From: Chromera velia
Taxonomy: Eukaryota > Sar > Chromeraceae
Length of the DNA stretch: 17,500 nucleotides
Assembly: GCA_018398765.1 (NCBI GenBank)
Contig: JAHBMJ010000774.1
Coordinates: 8,696 to 26,195 of the forward strand
Direction: 5' to 3'
Positions 8,660 through 17,500 of this stretch are shown here, in pieces. The position numbers and the translations under genes were made by a program. The number at the start of each line of letters is the position of its first letter. Positions within the stretch are counted from its first letter, which is position 1. The notes beneath the pieces were generated by a model. That model was not told where the DNA came from, made no database searches, and saw nothing but the letters and a program-made list of their open reading frames with translations.

Positions 8660-9887
8660 GAGAGAGAGTTGCTTCTTACCAACCCTCCATCCATCCATTC
8701 ACCTGAGACACCCCGCGTAACTGCCCCGAAAAGCCAAAACACCCTAGAGCGCACCCCCCCCCGCACATCAAGCGACCTCCTGATTCTTGAGTGACAGTCT
8801 TTCTTGGCACTCCTCGCGAAATCCACGCGCGCAAATATTCCTCCTGGGTCTAGAGAATGCAGACCTACCTTCGATAGTGATCTGGTCGATTTTGTTCATC
8901 ACGTACACTGCGGGGCAGTAGATGCGGTTGCCCTCGATGACGTCAATGAGGTCATCGGCAGTCGCGGGGCACCTGACGGAGACTGTGGCGTTGAGAATTC
9001 TGTACTCCCCCAAGATAGACTTGATGGTTTCCTCGTCCAATTTCTTCAGGAAGGCTTGGTTTGTTGCGGAAATCGCGATTCCTCCCTTCTCCTTACGTGT
9101 CACGGTGATCTGGGGGGGTTTCTTGTTCAGCCTGCAGCAAGCAGACGGCAATTGATGCAGGCAGGTACACAGAATGAATGAATGAGAGGGAAGAAAACCC
9201 AAAATATCTGAGCATACGCACATGACAAGAAAGGGGCAAAGAAGGAAAAATCAATGAGAGAAATAAGGCACGAAAATTATGATTCCGGTAATTCGTAGCG
9301 CTTGTTGTGAGAAAAACTGAATTTAGGAGAAGGGTCTAGTCCCCTCAGTTTCCATGCAACTGAGGGGGGTGCCTTATGCCGGGTGATGAGGGCAGACAGA
9401 CAGACAGACAGAAAGCACACAGACAGACAGACAGCAATACAGATTCTGGAACGCCGACACCAGAAAAGGATAAAGCGCTTTGCGTTAAGAGAGACAGACA
9501 GATAACCTATGGGCCCTGGGGCTTCTTTAAGACCTGCATGGATCTGAAACCCCACGATCGAATGGAAGTATCAAAATGCTGGGTGGGTACGGGGAATAGG
9601 GTAGACACCACTCTGTAGCAAGGAGGGACAGTTATTGTCTTTTCTGTTGACTGACCGACCGACTGACCGAATACCGAATCCCTCGAGTTCCTTCTCGATG
9701 ATTCTCTTGTGTGTGATGGGCTTCATCACATCCAGCACGATCAGAATCAGGGAGCACGTGCGAGCAACACCAATTACCTGTTTACCGCGTCCCTTTCCAT
9801 CCTTGGCACCTTCAATAATTCCGGGAAGATCCAGCAGCTGGATCTTTGCACCCTGCACCCAGAGAGGGGAGAGATCAACATGAAGCG

Positions 9888-9918
<31 letters not shown>

Positions 9919-10541
9919 GGACAGACTATATGTTTCTTCTTCTCCCTTCTTTTCTTCATGGACACAATAGACAAAAGAAAGAAAGCAACAAAGACAAAGG
10001 AACATCACGACAACTCAGACAAAGTGGGCAGGGGGCCCGAAAGGTGAGAGTTAAGCGCCCCTTGCCTCTCCACCTCCCGACAGACTTTCACGTGATCACT
10101 GGTTTCACACGCTACTCCTCTGCTGCTTCCACTCAAGACAAGAAAGAGAAGAAAAGAAAACAAGGCAAGAAAAACCAACAAAAATTAAAAATGACAACAA
10201 AACGAAAAAAGAAAACTGCACGTGGGGACCGGCACCGTCATGTTCTTTAGACAGAGGTGGGGGGGTGGGGGGGCGTCCCTGCGGAGGGGGATTTCTTCTG
10301 ATGTTGTGTCTTCGTATCTTGCGGGAGGACTCTTTCGGCGGTAACGAAACTCTCCAAAGTCCCATACCAAAGGAGCGACGGTGCTCAGTTGCTTGAACCT
10401 TCTCTAAAACCTCTTCTCTCTCCACAGGACTCCTGCTCTGACGGTGAGTCATACGTGGACCCATTGTTTGCGCGCTCGCTGTGGGGTGAAAGGGAAGGGG
10501 CGGATCCAGGTGTGATGGGGGACAGACGGACAGACAGACAG

Positions 10542-10576
<35 letters not shown>

Positions 10577-11435
10577 TGAAAAAAATGCCAAATTTAAAGA
10601 ACAAGAAACCGAAATTCCAATAAATTTCATTTTCTTCTACCAGGATGCAACTAGGCGACTCCCCTACCCCCCTCTCCTTCCTCTGCGGCGTCATTATTGT
10701 CCGTGGCAGCCAGCTGATAAGTTACCCTGCCTCTGGCTCTCTTTCTGTATGTTTTTTCGAGCCTCTACCTGCTCCCCAACCGGTTCTCCCTTCATGCCCA
10801 CCTTGTACTTGAAGGTTCCCGGCACACACGTGAGCGTTGTGAATTCATAGGCAGCTACCTCCGAGAACGTCCCTGAAGGGAAGAAGAATTAGAACGCAGT
10901 AGGGGAAAGTAGGTTCACTGGAGAGGAACATGCGCATCCAAGGCAGGACGGAACATAAAAATCAGCCGTGAGAAAGAGGCTCAACGGCAACGAAATACAG
11001 GTGTTAGAAGACCCGGGAAGTGTTCGTGTCTGCCGACAGAATTCGAATTGAGACCCTACCCTAAATGGCAGCATGTGGACATACCCGTCAGTTTGTTCAA
11101 CAGAGTCGACTTCCCCACTGAAGGAAACCCGATCATTCCCACACGAGCGTCACCCGTCTTCTGAACATCAAAGCCCTCACCGCCACCTCCACCGCCTCCC
11201 TTCGATGGAGTAATCTGCAAACACACTCACGGGGTAGGTATTTGACAGCATGTTCGGCTGCTCATGTACAGGTCACTCTGGGGCATCAACTTTTGGTTGC
11301 AAGTAGACTCACCAGCTGCTGCTTCAACTTTGCCAGCTTTGCCTTCAAAAGCCCCAAATGCGCATTAGTGGCCTTATTCTTTTGCGTTCTGGCCATCTCA
11401 TTTTCGATTTCGGCAATTCTCTGAAGAACACTCAT
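7004..11435 (-). CDS. DRG1: Developmentally regulated GTP-binding protein 1 (DRG1), complete, 8 exons
   Basis: Exons in transcript order: 11435-11313, 11214-11085, 10872-10802, 9852-9668, 9131-8869, 8328-8201, 7690-7541 and 7060-7004. All introns are GT-AG, phases agree, and the sum is 1107 nt, giving 368 residues plus TAA (family about 367). The N-terminal helical part ([11 protein letters not shown]) is followed by the Gly-rich DRG linker, P-loop GFPSVGKST (70-78), the YEFTTLT switch-I region, DLPG (116-119), NKID (249-252) and SAHHEW (from 272). A C-terminal TGS domain runs from about 293 to VVQLIKK. DRG2-type sequence fits less well than DRG1 throughout. DRG1 is a cytosolic, ribosome-associated GTPase that normally works with a DFRP1 partner, which is not in this window. 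All G motifs are intact, so I expect a functional gene. Its ATG faces the KH gene across a 687-bp spacer. Confidence 0.96.
7061..7540 (-). other. DRG1 intron 7 with (GA)n and CA-rich repeats
   Basis: 480 nt. Phase 0 donor GTCGGT directly continues into GTCGGT/GGTT tetranucleotide repeats. A 15-unit GA run lies at 7181-7210 (TC on the sense strand), and CA-rich DNA at about 7072-7135 leads to the acceptor. A later in-array GT (GTGGGT) would break the frame. Joining at the first GT gives PQK-TGKDHQL, which matches the DRG1 C-terminus. Confidence 0.85.
7691..8200 (-). other. DRG1 intron 6 with (CA)n near the acceptor
   Basis: 510 nt, phase 0. Donor GTCGGTCGG, then GGTT repeats at about 8149-8166. 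The CA array at 7704-7744 reads TG on the sense strand and ends about 12 nt before the CAG acceptor. Confidence 0.88.
8329..8868 (-). other. DRG1 intron 5 with TCTG array at the acceptor
   Basis: 540 nt, donor GTAGGT. On the sense strand a TCTG array (8332-8362) runs directly into the CAG acceptor and forms the polypyrimidine tract. A second large block, CA then GA repeats, lies at 8533-8669. Confidence 0.9.
8533..8669. repeat. Compound (CA)n-(GA)n microsatellite
   Basis: CA repeats (about 8533-8558) pass into a long GA/GACA array. The frames through it encode only RERERE or LSLSLS strings and are not genes. It lies inside DRG1 intron 5. Confidence 0.92.
9132..9667 (-). other. DRG1 intron 4 with GACA repeats
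   Basis: 536 nt, phase 2. Donor GTCAGTCGGTCGGTCAG is itself a tetranucleotide array. Two GACA arrays at about 9393-9412 and 9420-9434 read TGTC on the sense strand. The acceptor is TTGCTGCAG. Confidence 0.88.
9853..10801 (-). other. DRG1 intron 3, longest, with two GACA arrays
   Basis: 949 nt, donor GTGGGC, acceptor GGTGCAG, phase 0. GACA arrays lie at 9888-9926 and 10521-10575 (TGTC on the sense strand), the first about 35 nt upstream of the acceptor. Open frames inside it are low-complexity and are not interpreted as genes. Confidence 0.88.
10873..11084 (-). other. DRG1 intron 2
   Basis: 212 nt, donor GTATGT, acceptor CCCTTCAG, phase 1. It splits a glycine codon just after the P-loop helix. 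No microsatellite. Confidence 0.9.
11215..11312 (-). other. DRG1 intron 1
   Basis: 98 nt, consensus donor GTGAGT, acceptor TTTGCAG, phase 0, between KLKQQL and ITPSKGG. No microsatellite. Confidence 0.92.
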
Positions 11436-12122
11436 CGTGCCTCAAGAGAGATTCAACTAAGAAGGTACAAGCAAAAGAGACGGAAACGATCCTGGGGTGT
11501 GGCACAAACAGTACCAGCGCTCCTCAGCCACACGGTATCGATGACTCGTCACTCTCAGCGGAAATGACGCTCAGCGGAGAAGACGGCAGATGAGATAGGT
11601 GGTCACACATACATAATGAAGAAGGACAGCTCAACCTGCAACTGCGTTTAGTTGAGCTCGGCCCACAGGATTCGTCACGCGTTCCTGACGCACGCGCACA
11701 GCCAGCCGCGACGGGTTCGGCGGGGCCCGCCATCGAAGTGCCCCGCGGCCGCACAAGCGCGCCAATTAAATCCCGGCCGCCGCGGATCTATACCCGCAAT
11801 ACATATACCCGCATGCATGCATTAATTTCCCTTCGAATTAACTGCATGCGCGTACATCGTACGCGTACGTCGATCTTCAATGTTAGTGAGTGTTACTGAA
11901 CCTGGTCCGTTTGGGAAGATTCAATCTCTGATCTTTGTCCTTCCCGTCCGATGACAGTTCGTCTTATGTTTTGATTGCACGGGTGCAGACAGATTTCATG
12001 TCTCGCACTTCGGAGTCCACCCACAGGGCCCCGGCACAAATCCATTCACCCGTCTACCGTTCGCAATTAAGTCTGACAGTTGTTTAATTTTCTTCCTCAC
12101 ACTTCCCAGCTTGCCAGTCAGA
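11436..12122. promoter_or_regulatory. Divergent intergenic region between DRG1 and the KH-protein gene
   Basis: 687 bp between two head-to-head start codons, so it must hold both promoters or a shared one. There is a CCAAT word near 11762. A compact cluster carries two TATACCCGCA copies (11789-11798, 11804-11813), TGCATGCA (11814-11821), TGCATGCG (about 11843-11850) and the 12-bp palindrome CGTACGCGTACG (11858-11869). The function of these sites is inferred. Confidence 0.6.
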
Positions 12123-15100
12123 ATGGCAGATACTGGAGGACAGAGTGACAGGGAACCCTGCACTCAGTCTGTAGACCAGAGAGACAGCAAAGACACACAG
12201 AGAACAGGCCAAGGAGCCCAGCTCCTCTTTCAGAGGGCCCTTCAACTCCAACAACGGTTGACACCTCCCAAAGCAACCGTCAAAGGCCCGCGATCCCACC
12301 CTGCAAGCACACTGAGACTCAGGTCAAGACCTGCGAGTGCCCTGGAAGCGCCGTCTCGTTCCAAACCCACCACTCCAAAAACCGTTCTCCACATGAGAAA
12401 TGAATCAGGTACCCATTCACCCCCACAGGAAGAGTCTGCATCCCGTGAAGACGGTCCAAACACCATACCGCAAAGCACACACAGCAGAGAAAGCCCCAAC
12501 CAGACGGCTGACGACATTCCAGAGGGCTTTGTGGAAGATGCCCCCTCCTGTCCTACCCCCATTCCTGACGACATTTCATCTGCTTCTGCATCTGCTGCTG
12601 CTGTTTCTGGCAATACATGCGTTCCTTCGTCTCTTTCTGACACAACAGAAATGAATGTGTCTGTTTTGGTTCCGGGAGGTATGTTTCGTCTCTGGTCCTA
12701 CTGTCAACCTGTTTGGCTGGCCGAGTTTCCCCATAAGTGCAGGGCGTTGGGGAAGAAAGGGGAGTTTGAGCCGTCACTCTGCAGTGAAGCGGCAAGTCGA
12801 GGGCCGCTTCGGCCGGCGCAGCGATTGACAATCTCGGGCCCTGCCTGTGCAGTGTTGCCTGTAGCACGCAGGATCAGAAGGGAAGTGTTTGAATTAGAAT
12901 TTTTCAGGGAGATGCAAGAAGGGTTTCTGCAGCACCTTGAAGAACACAAAGATCATGGGGGGAAGTCTTTGCGTCTGTCTCTTAAAGAGAAGACGGGCAC
13001 GCGTCTCGAAGCCGGAGTTCGGGTAGAGCGGGGCACCTTGGACTTGGGTTTTTCGCTTGGGCTTTTTTCATATGGAACGACCAGAGACTCTGACGATGTT
13101 TGGAAGGACGTTGGGAGATTGTATTCTAAGTGGAGGGCGGAGGAGAGGTTGTGGGGACACCAAGCGGGGGTGGGTGGGTGTCCCAAGGGCCCGGGTCAGT
13201 GGAGCGACAGATGGGTCATGCAAAGTCTTATTTTGGGCTCCTCTGGGGTTGAGAGGAGATTTTTGCATTTGCAATCAGGAAGGGAGTTCGTTGAGGAGCA
13301 CAGTCGGGCCACGATCTTGGTCTCCTCCAACTTTTTTACAATGGAAGGAATCCCCCACGTTTTCATTCGAGGGGAGCATGAGTCCGTCCGTGCAGCTAAC
13401 GAACTGCTGCTGAGTTTGGACCAGCTTGAGGTCTCGGTTGGTCCCACAGTTCTTTCCCGTTTGCAGAGAAACTCCTCGGCTGTGCGGGCAGAGCTGAGAA
13501 ACATGGGTGTGCTCCTTGCTGCTTTGCCCCCATTTGGGGGAAGTGGAAAGGAATGGTCAGCCGTCGAGCCCGAGACTAGCGTCCGATTCGATTTTCGAAC
13601 GGTCACATTGTTCGGGCGTGACACGTGTTTGCAGCAGGCTGAGAAGAACGTTCTCCACCCATTAAAAGAGGCAGAGAGAGCTGCACGTATGCAAGGCGAG
13701 ACGCTCCTCCGAGACCAGAGGGGTTCTTTCGCGTTCCTCTCTCGACCCTCAAAGGAGTCCTTTGCACTCCTCACAGAAGTGGAAGACCTGAGCGGTGCAA
13801 AGCTAGCCGTCTCGTGCATGTCTGTGAGGGATCGGGGCAGGGGGTCGTTTGGGAATTTTCAAGGGGCGGGGGGCGATGGGGGTGTGGACGTTGTGTGTGT
13901 GGAGATTTTGCTGTGGGGGCCTCTAAAGGCGCGAGAGGAGGCAGAGAGAAGGTTGATGGAAGAGGTCAAAAAGAGAGGTCAAAAGGATACGGAGAACGGC
14001 GGTCCCCCCCTCTCAGTAGACGTTGAAGACGGGGTGTCGGGGGTCTCCTTCATCCCTCTCGAGACTGAAATTGCCCAGACTCTCCGCGTTGGGGGGGAAG
14101 AGTCAATTTTGTCTCTTCGGAGAGAGACTGGAGTCAAAAACCAGATCAAAATAGAATTCCACAAAGTCAGGCTGCCGTCTTCGTTGTTCAAAGCGTCAGA
14201 TCAGAAAGAGCCTCCCATCAGCACCCCACCAGGCGCTGCTGCCGCTTCTGTCGTTCCCGCCCCGTCTTTCCAGTTCCAGTGGGAGTTGCGACTGAGCGGG
14301 TCATTGTCGGCACGGACGACTGCCGAGTCCCGTCTGCTGACTCATCTCTGCATTCAACGGGATCTGGATTCCGTCGGTCGAGAGGGGCAGGAAGAGAGTA
14401 CCACCAAAACGGTTCCACCCGATTCCTCTTCAAGCCATGCTCCGAGAAGCAGGTCAGCTCAATTTGACCAAGTGCATGCATACTTTTTTGAGTGTGTGCT
14501 CCAAGAACAGGGGGGGGGGGTTCTTGTGGGAGCGTCTCCCTGAGAGGGAGGCTGATTTCTCTTTACACAATCAAAGGAGGCCAATGCACGTTGCACCACT
14601 CCATGCACTCATGCCTCCATGCGTCCACTCACCAACTGAGTCCCACTTTCTTTTCCTTTCTTGCTTGACTGCGCGCGCATGATGAAAAGGCGAACAACTC
14701 GGTATGGAGGGTAAAAGAGGGATACAGGGGGAAGGAAATTGATGCATTCCATGCATGTGACTAGTCCCAGACAAGACAAATGGCCAGAAGGTATACAAAG
14801 GGAAAGCAGAGGAAAAGAGAGACGTGAATCGCTTCTGCCTGCTCCGCGGGTATTGTTTCAGTGCATCTCTCTCTTTCTTGTTTCTCCTCCCTTTTTGCCT
14901 TTCTGTGCAGCAATGTGCCAGCAGGAAAAGAGCTGGAGTGCTCATCTTCGCGATGTGAAAAGAGAAGGGACGAGTCTTGCGAAGCTGCGCAGAAGGCGCA
15001 GACGGGAGACGGGGGGCAGGAATCGGAAGAGAGAGGGGGGGGGCAGGAAACTGGGGAGGGAGAGGGGGAGGGGGGGCAGGAGGAAAGTGCGGAAGGAGGG

Positions 15101-17500
15101 GGTCCGCCAGGAGATGAAGGGGAAGGGGAAGGAGGGGGGCAGGCTGGAGACGGAGGGGCAGGTGGGGGGACGTCGAAGGAGGAGCAACCGAATTCTTCGA
15201 GTGGGGATCAAGACAAGTCGGGAGAGAAGGATGGGGGGGGTTCAGGAGAGAAGGAGGAAGAGAAAGGGGACGACGAGAGCAAGATGTCCCCCCCCCCTGT
15301 ACTCTCCTCTTGCCCTTCCAGCAACCCCACCAGGGATGTTTTTGTTCCCAAATCCTTTGCTGATTCCCTCCAGAGGGACGGGCTGGGTGTTGTCTTCAAA
15401 AAGGGGATTCCAGACGGCCTCAGCATTCAGATCGACCCGCCAGATGAAACTCTGGAGGTCCCGAAAGGGCAGACGTGTCTGCGTCTTGTCGGGCCCCTGA
15501 GCGTGGTTGAGGCTGCAATGCATCGTTTGGAGGCATGTCTCTCCGTCTCCTCTTGCCTTGCGCCTTATCCGACCGTTTTCTTGAATGAATTGTTTGAGCT
15601 CACAGTGCGCGCTGGGGGGAGAGAGGAATTTTCTGTGAGAGAGGTTGCTGCTGTTGTGGAACAGAACTTCGGTGTATCGTTGCTTCCTGGTGTGTGGATC
15701 TATCAGGACGAGAAAATGTGTGTGAGTGAAGGGGAGGAAGAGTCCTTGTCAGGGTTCTGCCGTCTGTATGGCGTTTTTCTGTATGGAGAAAAGTCAGCAC
15801 GCGAGAGTGCACTTTTGGAGNGGGGGCAGGAGGAAAGTGCGGAAGGAGGGGGTCCGCCAGGAGATGAAGGGGAAGGGGAAGGAGGGGGGCAGGCTGGAGA
15901 CGGAGGGGCAGGTGGGGGGACGTCGAAGGAGGAGCAACCGAATTCTTCGAGTGGGGATCAAGACAAGTCGGGAGAGAAGGATGGGGGGGGTTCAGGAGAG
16001 AAGGAGGAAGAGAAAGGGGACGACGAGAGCAAGATGTCCCCCCCCCCTGTACTCTCCTCTTGCCCTTCCAGCAACCCCACCAGGGATGTTTTTGTTCCCA
16101 AATCCTTTGCTGATTCCCTCCAGAGGGACGGGCTGGGTGTTGTCTTCAAAAAGGGGATTCCAGACGGCCTCAGCATTCAGATCGACCCGCCAGATGAAAC
16201 TCTGGAGGTCCCGAAAGGGCAGACGTGTCTGCGTCTTGTCGGGCCCCTGAGCGTGGTTGAGGCTGCAATGCATCGTTTGGAGGCATGTCTCTCCGTCTCC
16301 TCTTGCCTTGCGCCTTATCCGACCGTTTTCTTGAATGAATTGTTTGAGCTCACAGTGCGCGCTGGGGGGAGAGAGGAATTTTCTGTGAGAGAGGTTGCTG
16401 CTGTTGTGGAACAGAACTTCGGTGTATCGTTGCTTCCTGGTGTGTGGATCTATCAGGACGAGAAAATGTGTGTGAGTGAAGGGGAGGAAGAGTCCTTGTC
16501 AGGGTTCTGCCGTCTGTATGGCGTTTTTCTGTATGGAGAAAAGTCAGCACGCGAGAGTGCACTTTTGGAGATAGAGCAGGTGTTCGAGAACTGGAAAGAA
16601 TCAGAGAAGAAAAAAGAGAAGAGGGCGGAAGGAAAGGACGACAAAGTCAATGAGGTGAAGAAACAAAAGGCCGAGGGGGTGGGCCGATTCCGACTCGCTG
16701 CCCAGAAATGCGTGCGTCGACTGACCTTCGGTGTGGTTTCTGCAGTCGGTCGACGTCTGCTAGGCAAGGGGGGGGAAGAAGCAGACAACATTGAGACCTC
16801 AACGGGGGCATCAGTGCAGTTGTTCATGGCACTGGAAGTGGTGGGGAGAAAGGAGGAGACAGCCAGGCACTCACCCACGATGCCTGCAGAGATCGTCCTT
16901 GACGGTTACCCTAAGAGCGTGCGAGCGGCTTTACAGCACCTGCACACGTTCTCTTCGGGTAAACTTCTGGTGCGAGTGCACCAGATGGCGGTTCCGTCGT
17001 TGAGACACTTTTTGTCTTCGAACTCCCCCAACACATTGCGGACCTGGGATTTGCACGTAGACTCGCGAGTTCCCGCCTTTTCGCGTTGTTTTGGGTCCCT
17101 TTCTGCCTCTTTGAACCTCGAAGGGAAGCCAGACGCAGTGCACAAATCTGCCTTTCGGGGCCGGATGGTTTCTAACCGCATTCTCTTACAGAGAGGCTTG
17201 ACAATTTTGAGAATCAACGCCAGTGCCAGAGCCTTTATAATGAAGAAGAATCTGCAGAGTCTAGCTGACTCCTGTGGAGGGATTGCGGTGTTTGACAAAG
17301 TCGTGTATGAGCTCGGCGACGCTGAAGGAGAGTTGGCTCTTTTCGGAGATATGGAGTGCCGAGATCGGATGGAGGACAAGATCCGTATGTGGGGGGGGAG
17401 TGGGATTCTGGGCGCGACTGCTCTGTCTTGTTTTCTTGTGCCCTTGAAGAGGGGGAAGAGTGGATTGACAGAGAGGCAGAGAGAAAAAGTCAAGGAGATC
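12123..17500 (+). CDS. Large divergent multi-KH-domain RNA-binding protein (vigilin-like), 3' end outside window
   Basis: Exon 1 is 12123-14452. The intron at 14453-14910 (donor GTCAGC, acceptor TGTGCAG) is phase 2 and joins through a serine codon. Exon 2 runs open from 14911 past 17500. The start is the ATG opening MADTGGQSD; an upstream in-frame TTG is unlikely. Residues 1-175 are Ser/Pro/Thr-rich and disordered. Repeated KH-like units follow, roughly at nt 12651-12890, 12894-13148, 13208-13425, 13434-13690, 13721-13986, 14037-14360, 15335-15540, 15566-15820, 16681-16960 and 17194-17390. The clearest has RRLLGKGGEEADNIETSTGA with a canonical GxxG (GKGG), followed by the typical EIVLDGYPKSVRAAL strand-helix end. 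Others lack the GxxG and are degenerate. A Gly/Glu/Gln-rich linker is encoded at about 14996-15290. The role is presumably RNA or ribosome binding. A 749-bp block is doubled here (see separate entry). Confidence 0.7.
14453..14910 (+). other. Intron 1 of the KH-protein gene
   Basis: 458 nt. The exon 1 frame would otherwise run on to a stop at 14541-14543 through a 10-G run. Removing the intron gives AG + C = Ser and continues in the long open frame of exon 2. The other nearby acceptor (after 14924) would break the frame. It contains a TGCATGCA at 14473-14480. Confidence 0.75.
14996..15240 (+). repeat. G-rich low-complexity coding tract
   Basis: Purine-rich, dense GGGG/GGCAGGA words encoding a Gly/Glu/Gln-rich linker (for example GEGEGGGQAGDGG) between KH units. 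The many G runs on the coding strand could form G-quadruplexes and make assembly difficult. The duplicated block starts inside this tract. Confidence 0.75.
15072..16570 (+). repeat. 749-bp direct duplication separated by one N
   Basis: 15072-15820 and 15822-16570 appear identical by reading, at an offset of 750 bp (250 codons), with the sole N of the window at 15821 between them. The frame is preserved across both copies. The first copy ends abruptly at N, whereas the second continues into unique sequence. The most likely cause is two overlapping contigs joined end to end with a placeholder N. A true recent tandem duplication is the alternative. Confidence 0.93.

Noticed and set aside
8430-8720. 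Open frames through GA/CA repeats (RERERE and LSLSLS proteins), also near 7082-7377
   Set aside because: They are translations of microsatellites within DRG1 introns and have no domain or codon signal.
9393-9434. CRISPR-like array from regularly spaced GACA blocks
   Set aside because: These are plain tetranucleotide microsatellites without spacers, in a eukaryotic intron.
10105-10464. Minus-strand frame within DRG1 intron 3
   Set aside because: It lies between two well-supported DRG1 exons and has no family resemblance, so it is treated as intron.
14453-14543. End of the KH gene at the stop at 14541-14543
   Set aside because: The last 30 codons cross a donor site and a 10-G run. Splicing at 14452/14911 continues in an open frame of about 2.6 kb with further KH-like units.
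14739-15500. Arg/Lys-rich frame over the G-rich tract, and its copy at 15726-16250 through the N
   Set aside because: A shadow of the KH-gene exon in another frame. The true frame is open to the window end and carries KH-like sequence.

Overview
The window is eukaryotic nuclear DNA. Its genes are split by GT-AG introns, microsatellites are abundant, there is no ribosome-binding-site or operon structure, and the proteins are of eukaryotic type. The species cannot be fixed from the sequence. TGCATGCA motifs and the general texture would fit an alga-like alveolate such as a chromerid, but this is only a hypothesis.

Layout. (1) Positions 1-1399 hold no convincing gene. The stretch starts with a run of 17 G and carries GC-rich foldback elements with long G/C runs. 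(2) 1400-3777 (+) is a gene of at least three exons. It encodes a protein with a HAD-superfamily phosphatase fold resembling the HAD domain of 'Swiss Army Knife' RNA-repair proteins, followed by an acidic/basic tail that contains a probable optional intron. (3) 3778-7003 is AT-rich intergenic DNA with simple repeats, a field of GATAT/ATATC motifs, GGTGC clusters and one possible orphan exon (6334-6604). (4) 7004-11435 (-) is the best-supported gene: a complete DRG1-type GTPase. I reconstruct it from eight exons that join in frame into 368 residues, close to the usual length of about 367. Its five long introns are loaded with microsatellites that read pyrimidine- or TG-rich on the sense strand, and three of them begin with tetranucleotide arrays at the donor. 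(5) 11436-12122 is the 687-bp spacer between two head-to-head genes and has a dense cluster of palindromes and direct repeats. (6) 12123 to beyond 17500 (+) is a large, divergent protein with multiple KH-like domains, two exons seen, 3' end outside the window. A 749-bp block in its second exon is present twice, separated by a single N at 15821, and probably reflects an assembly join.

How the genes relate. DRG1 is a translation-associated GTPase. Multi-KH proteins bind RNA, and vigilin-type members are ribosome-associated. The shared upstream spacer suggests possible co-expression (inference). The HAD gene is separate, with 3.2 kb of repeat-rich DNA between it and the 3' end of DRG1.
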